From the NCBI GenBank assembly GCA_009617715.1, contig VTFK01000069.1, positions 496,001 through 560,000 of the forward strand: DNA of 64,000 nt, in the 5' to 3' direction. A program made the translations under genes and the position numbers. This DNA is from Plectrocnemia conspersa (lineage: Eukaryota; Arthropoda; Insecta; Trichoptera; Polycentropodidae). How positions within the stretch are numbered: position 1 is the first letter of the stretch; each line of letters starts with the position of its first letter. The notes under the pieces are model-generated. The model made no database searches. It had not been told where the DNA came from and saw only the letters and a program-made list of their open reading frames with translations. Shown piece after piece: positions 59,056-64,000 of this stretch.

Positions 59056-59806
59056 ACATGTAACTAATTATTATATAAATTCAATAAACTTTTACTGTAG
59101 CGCCACAATATGTGTGTAATATTCACCCGTACGTGGATCTACTTCTCTCTATTAAAATCATTACGAGCTACCAATATGCAAGGGGTAAATAATATATTTT
59201 TTTATAAGTTCTCAAATAGAAAATGCTTATTATTTTTAATAGACAAAAATAACAATTTAAAATACATATATATGAGATAAAATATTATTAATAATATTGT
59301 TTAGTCAGGAGTATACGATAAAATAAATAATCGTGAACATTGATTAATATGTTTATCACTCAAATATGTACTTTTCTGTTGCTAGGGCCAAATGTTTTTT
59401 ATGAAAATATTTGTTCATTTGTTTATACGCTGTATTTATTTATATACAATTATATTTTCTTGAAAATGGACTGTCGCGTACTCGAACAGGAGCTGTACAA
59501 TTCCTACAAGACCCAGTTTTGTTGTGCTCATCGGTTGATCACTGTTCAACGCTCACTCGCTGCCGCTCGTTTGCACATAATATGAATAACGCTCTGCAAC
59601 GAATCTACTTAGAAAATGTAATTTATAATTGTATATAAATAAATAAAATGTATTACTAAACAAATCTAATTTTTTAGAATTAATTTGGCTTCTGATTAAT
59701 AGGTAAGTACACTATTATTCATTTTCGTATATCCGATTTTATTATGTCAGAAAATGCGGATTCAGACAAATACATGCAAAAATTGGGTCCTATCTTTAGT
59801 GTATTT

Positions 59807-60415
59807 TCAGATACAATCTTTGGATTTTAAATATAAATCATTCTGAAGTTTGATTATTTCCAATTGTAGTTCATTTTGATTTGCTTTAAATATTGTAACA
59901 ATTTGACTTGCGATTTTTTCTATGTTGATATTTTTCTGAAAGGAATTTATTAAAAAAAATAGTTTGATATTTTTAATTATTTTAAAATCTTCGAATCTCG
60001 TTTTATATTGCTTTTCAATATTTTTAATTTCGAGGATCATTATGTTTGGGTCGAAAGGACTCATTTTAGGATATAGACGCAAATATTTTTCAATGCACTC
60101 CATTTTTTGAAAAGATTTTGTCGAGCTTATCATATCTAATAAATATTTATCTTTGTCTTGCAATTCAAGATTCCATTCACTGAGTTTTAAGGTAAAGTCT
60201 GCTAAGAATGATAAATTAAATAACCACTCTTTGTTTGCTAATTGTGGGTAACTATCATCTCTATCAGAGAGGATACTTTTTATGTCTTCTTATAACTCTA
60301 AAACCCCACAGGGACTCGACTTCTGCTAAGCTAATAACAGTGGTGTCCAACAAAAGTTCCTCATTATCATAATTTTTTAATCTATGAAGAGCACTACCTT
60401 GTAAAGAATTGACCA
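59807..60415 (-). pseudogene. hAT transposase remnant (GTF2IRD2/ZBED-like group)
   Basis: Read on the - strand. A frame from about 60415 begins MVNSLQGSALHRLKNYDNEE and ends at stops near 60270. A shifted frame continues with DDSYPQLANKEWLFNLSFLA and SEWNLELQDKDKYLLDMISS, and runs on through FEDFKIIKNIKLFFLINSFQ to LQLEIIKLQNDLYLKSK at 59815. The order WL-x-LSFLADFT, LNLxLQGKDK-like, FxDF, LQLELIxLQxDxxLK is that of the hAT transposases related to domesticated GTF2IRD2 and ZBED genes. The N-terminal zinc finger and the C-terminal dimerisation part are missing, and stops break the frame. The partial 118-codon frame alone (59807-60163) is long for chance in such DNA. Confidence 0.75.
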
Positions 60416-60436
60416 TTTTAACCCTTTATGTGCTAG

Positions 60437-60487
60437 GTGCGGATAAATCCGAATCACCATGTAGTGCGAAATTCGGATTTATCCCAC
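60437..60487. repeat. Hairpin next to a TTAACCCTTT word
   Basis: GGATAAATCCGAAT (60441-60454) pairs with ATTCGGATTTATCC (60471-60484) across a 16-base spacer. It begins just inside TTAACCCTTTATGTGC (60418-60433), the kind of end seen on the TTAA-bounded elements, so it may be a subterminal hairpin of such an element whose other end was not found. Confidence 0.55.
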
Positions 60488-61478
60488 GCTCAATAAAAAA
60501 TAATAGATTTTTCAAGTGCTGAATTAATTTTCATAAAAGTCACGTAATTAGTCAATTATTCAGTAAAAAATAAAATTAATTTAAGTAATATTAAAAAATA
60601 TTCATGTTCTTATTCTTTGTGGTAATAATATGTTGTTGAATTAATGACTAAGGCTAAACATATTTTTGAAAATTACTTTTCACTATTACTTGTTAAATAT
60701 TGAATTCAATAATAATTAGAAAAAGCTCTTAACACTTTCACCGCCGTCGTATAATTATGTAATCAACGTCCGTGCGTGGCTCTATTTTTGAATAAATTAA
60801 AAAAATGTTTGAACATAAAGTAAGGGAATAAAATTCGTAACACAATTTAATTATTTATCTTGATGTCTTCAGTGATACATTGTACACTGAAATTTCTTAA
60901 ATAAATAAATGCAATACAGTAAAAAAGCTGGGTAAAAATCAGGCAATCTGTTCTTAAAATATTTGTGGACTAAATATAAAAGAGAATTTGCTTTTTTTCA
61001 CATATGCTGAGAAGCGATTCAAAATATTTAAATAAGAACAACGTAATGTTCTGAACCCCTAGGAAATTATCTCGTATTCTCAGCAGACGTGTGTGTATGT
61101 GTGTGCGAGCTTAGCCCTGTATTTATGGAAAGTGAGTCATTTCACACCATAAGGCGCCCCTCGGCTCCTGTCCTTTTTCAGACGTAATGAAGCCTTTTCA
61201 AAATCTCACGTCGCCAAGGCGCCAGTTTGGCCGTAATTTACTCAGATGGTGGAAAATTTTCATTGCGCTGTGATAGCGGTTGGGGTTGTATCTGAAAAAT
61301 ATTCAAATCCATAAAAGTGCAATGTGTGTATGGCATGTGTTGTCACTTGCTCCGAATTGGATTTTTATTGGATTATTTTTGGTTGGCAACATCTCAGCGG
61401 TGAGGAAAATGTTACGTAACATGAATTTTTATGTAGATATGTTATTTTAACATCGCTATACAAATAAAAGTGAATGTG
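60488..61478. other. No gene seen; one balanced block
   Basis: AT-rich except for about 61060-61310, which has unique, balanced sequence with GGCGCC words and no open frame; a possible regulatory block. Confidence 0.35.
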
Positions 61479-61739
61479 TTTTCAGTGAAATCTTATTCGA
61501 ATGTATTTTCACTGATAGATATATTTCTACTTGCGAAAATATAATTTAAGTGATAGGCGCTAGTAAAATTATATGCTGCTCTAAATTGTCTATGAACCCA
61601 ATACAACCTTCCCTTATGAAAGTTCTTGTTAATGATTTAATTTGGGCAGCATATAATTTCATAAGTTAAATTATATTTTCGCTAGTAGAAATATATATTT
61701 ACCTGTATAAATGTATTCGGATATAATTTTACTGAAACA
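61479..61739. mobile_element. Fold-back element with ~100-base arms
   Basis: The left arm (61479-61588) includes TTTCTACTTGCGAAAATATA, ATTTAAGTGAT and AAAATTATATGCTGC. The right arm (61643-61739) is its near-complement, with GCAGCATATAATTT and TAAATTATATTTTCGCTAGT and a terminal TACTGAAA opposite TTCAGTGA. The centre is about 55 bases. Different sequence from the other fold-back families here. Confidence 0.8.
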
Positions 61740-62758
61740 GTTTGAATTATATAATAAATTAACTGAAAAATAAATATTTACTGTAACATATAATTGCAAT
61801 TTTCGCGTGCGCTGCAATAATTTTTCTGCTACCTACTACTTATTCACATCAGCTGATAATATTTTGACAAATACTACTGCTTATCCTTCAATGAAAGCGT
61901 TGAATGAGGTCGTCGATGGTTAAGCCTTTCTTGGTGAAGCCTTGATCATTACAAACGTCAGTGTCAATAGTGTCTTACACTTTGCTGTCATATTTATTTC
62001 ATGTTTTAAGAAGTAATCAGAGAAGTATCTGAAAGTATTTATATACATCACTAGTTATATTAAGTAATAATTTTTTTAACGTATAACGAAATTTAATAAT
62101 ATAATCCTCGTCGTCCGACGACAACGAACGACGGTACATTATCGTTTATAAAATACAAAGAGCGTAGAAGGCATCAGAAAATATATCAACTACGCAGTTT
62201 ATGCTTTGCGATATTGTCCTAGTGATCTTGTGTACCGCTGATCTTCGTCGTTATCGTCGTTGTTCGATAACGAGAACTGATTTATTAGGGTGTAAATTAA
62301 TTACACTATAAATTTAATAGTTTCCACTAAAAATTTAATACTTTGCACTATAAATGTTGAATGTTTGCGCTATAAAAATAAAGTGCACGTGCAGCGTATT
62401 ATCCAGGAATGTCATTTCAGCTTTTTCCAGAAAGAGAGGGCAAAAATTGCCCAATTTGTGATTTTTTAAATTTCGATTTCGGCCAAAAAAGTGGCCAACA
62501 ACGTTTTGCTTCAAGTCCTTTGTTGTGCTATATAATCCTCATTTAAGTAGATTAGTTGCAGAAAAAGAAGAAACAAAACATTAAATAAATTTTAATACAT
62601 TTTCTAACAAAACGATCTTAAAAGATCTGCATAACTCCATATCTCATTGATTACCGTAAAGGGGAGTAGTGTCATGGTACTAATCTTTTTAGAACTACAC
62701 TTCTGCTGGAAAGTATCCGTTTTATAGTAAAAAGCGGGCCTCTACCTTTACATCTGTT
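61740..62758. other. No gene seen
   Basis: Contains a CG-rich word cluster (GTCGTCCGACGAC, about 62110, and TTATCGTCGTTGTTCGATAAC, about 62250) capable of small hairpins, but no open frame or repeat border that I could support. Confidence 0.35.
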
Positions 62759-62807
62759 GACAGTTACGTAATGTCCATATGATGTTCAAACCAAAACCTA
62801 ACCTAAA
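62759..62807 (+). repeat. Dispersed repeat with CCTAACCTAA (partner at 28464-28512)
   Basis: GACAGTTACG...GTCCATATGATGTTCAAA then AACCTAACCTAAA, matching the copy in the zinc-finger gene's first intron. Here it abuts the start of the G/C-run tandem array. Confidence 0.6.
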
Positions 62808-62819
62808 TAAATTAACCAA

Positions 62820-64000
62820 ACTCAATAAAATAAACTGCTCCAGGGGGAGGGGGGGGGGGTTAGGCAAGTAGGGGCGATTGCCTCCCCTTAAATTTGGCTA
62901 GAAAAACGACCTTATTGAAATACTATGAATCTTAATAAAATTAAAATATAAAAAAATCCACTAATGACTGGCCAAATTTTGCCCCCCCCCCCTCCTCCCT
63001 GGAAAAATCTGAGATGACGTCTCTGTATTAATTAAACAGGTTTGCTTATAAAAAACATAGAATTATACATACTTTATGGCGGGGAGGAGGGGGGGCATTT
63101 CCCCCTCTGCAGAAAAATGTATTTAATGAAATACTGTGACTCATAAACACATAACAGGTATGTTCATAAAAAACATTGTGTATCCCTTATTGGCAGGGAC
63201 GTTATTAGGGGAGGGGGCAGATTGAGGTATTTGCATCCCTCTTGATTTGTGTCAGAAAATCTATTTAATGATGTACTATAAATCTGAATGAAATCGAATT
63301 TAAAAAAAATAACTAGACTGGGTGAATTTTGCTTCTCCTCCCTTCCTTTGAAAAAGCTGAAATGACGTTCCTTTGTTTAAAAAAAATAGAATTCTATATA
63401 CTTTATGGTCAAATACTACATAAGGGCGGGGAGAGGGGGGGCATTTGCCCCTTTTGAATTTTTTCTGATATTAAATACTGTGAATCATAATGAAATCGAA
63501 ATATTAGAAAAATGACAACAGAATGGCTAACTTATGCCATCCCCCCTTCCTGAAAACAACTTAAAATCTCTGTAAAAACATAAAACATAGAATTGTGTAT
63601 ACCTTATTGGGAGGAGGGGGGGTAGGTGGGGGCATTTTTCTTCTTGTATTTGACCAGAAAAATGCACATAATAGATAGAAATATTATAAAAAATAACCAC
63701 AGATTGAAATATTAAAAAAATAATCATCCCCCCATTAAAAACAGCTGAAATGACGTCCTTGTATTAGAGTGGTTTGTTTATAAAAATTGTATATAATAAA
63801 TGGCCAGGGACGTCATAAGAAGGGCAGATGGAGGCATTTCCCCCTTGTATGTGGCCAGAAAAATGCATTTAATAAAATACAATGCATCATAATAAAATCG
63901 AAATATTAAAAAAAATATTCATGGACTGGATAAATGTTGCCCCCCCCTAACTAGAATGACGTCCCTGTATTAGACAGGTTTGTTTATAAAAAATAATAAT
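62820..64000 (+). repeat. Degenerate tandem array with alternating G-runs and C-runs
   Basis: Five to six imperfect units of about 190-260 bases run to the right edge of the window. Each has a G-run followed by CATTTGCCCC or CATTTCCCCC (near 62836, 63083, 63205, 63430, 63611, 63820), then an AATACTGTGAATCATAATGA-type word, a C-run (near 62985, 63335, 63541, 63727, 63941) and an anchor like GACGTCCCTGTATTAGACAG followed by GTTTGTTTATAAAAA (near 63013, 63363, 63752, 63958). One unit (63078-63210) seems shortened. No coding potential. The array continues beyond the window. Confidence 0.8.

Noticed and set aside
1..64000. CRISPR array, bacterial operon or prophage
   Set aside because: No regularly spaced identical repeats, ribosome-binding sites or dense gene layout; the gene present has introns.

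Overview
The window is AT-rich eukaryotic DNA, almost certainly from an insect or another arthropod. The evidence is a multi-exon gene with GT-AG introns of 72 to more than 2,000 bases, an arthropod-like C2H2 zinc-finger protein, decayed non-LTR, hAT and piggyBac elements, and many short inverted-repeat (MITE-like) elements. I see no bacterial operons, no tRNA or rRNA genes and no CRISPR array. The order of insect cannot be fixed from what I can see.

The one securely supported gene is on the + strand. Its coding exons are 32184-32276, 33534-34081, 36321-36855, 36928-37155 and 37461-37712, which together give 551 residues. The protein has a cluster of five zinc fingers near the N-terminus, a long Gly/Ser/Asn-rich middle, and a C-terminal pair of fingers with the spacing of the Hunchback/Ikaros dimerisation fingers. 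A GC- and CpG-rich island at about 26.2-26.9 kb, with two strong GTGAGT donors, is the likely main promoter and untranslated first exon. A weaker possible alternative first exon lies at about 21.7 kb. A long AT-rich 3' untranslated region probably runs to about 40.26 kb.

To the left (1-25 kb) the DNA is mostly old repeats: an 885-base element with terminal inverted repeats, a nested pair of elements near 6.6-7.1 kb, two reverse-transcriptase remnants (5.4-5.76 kb on the - strand, 24.4-25.0 kb on the + strand) and several dispersed families with two or more copies inside the window. A fold-back MITE family with arms of about 60 bases occurs complete at 25.3 and 28.9 kb and as arm fragments at 13.9, 41.5 and 42.3 kb. 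The introns of the zinc-finger gene carry three further inverted-repeat elements, two of them bounded by TTAA.

To the right (40-64 kb) there is a broken piggyBac-like transposase at 41.7-42.4 kb, a broken hAT transposase at 59.8-60.4 kb on the - strand, several fold-back structures, and at the right edge (62.8 kb to the end) a degenerate tandem array with alternating G-runs and C-runs. Four short segments look like isolated exons of one or more further + strand genes: a likely start exon at 43591-43654, GC-rich open segments at 48165-48399 and 58926-59055, and a possible type II membrane-protein start at 53393-53508. They are reported as candidates only; no family was recognised for them.
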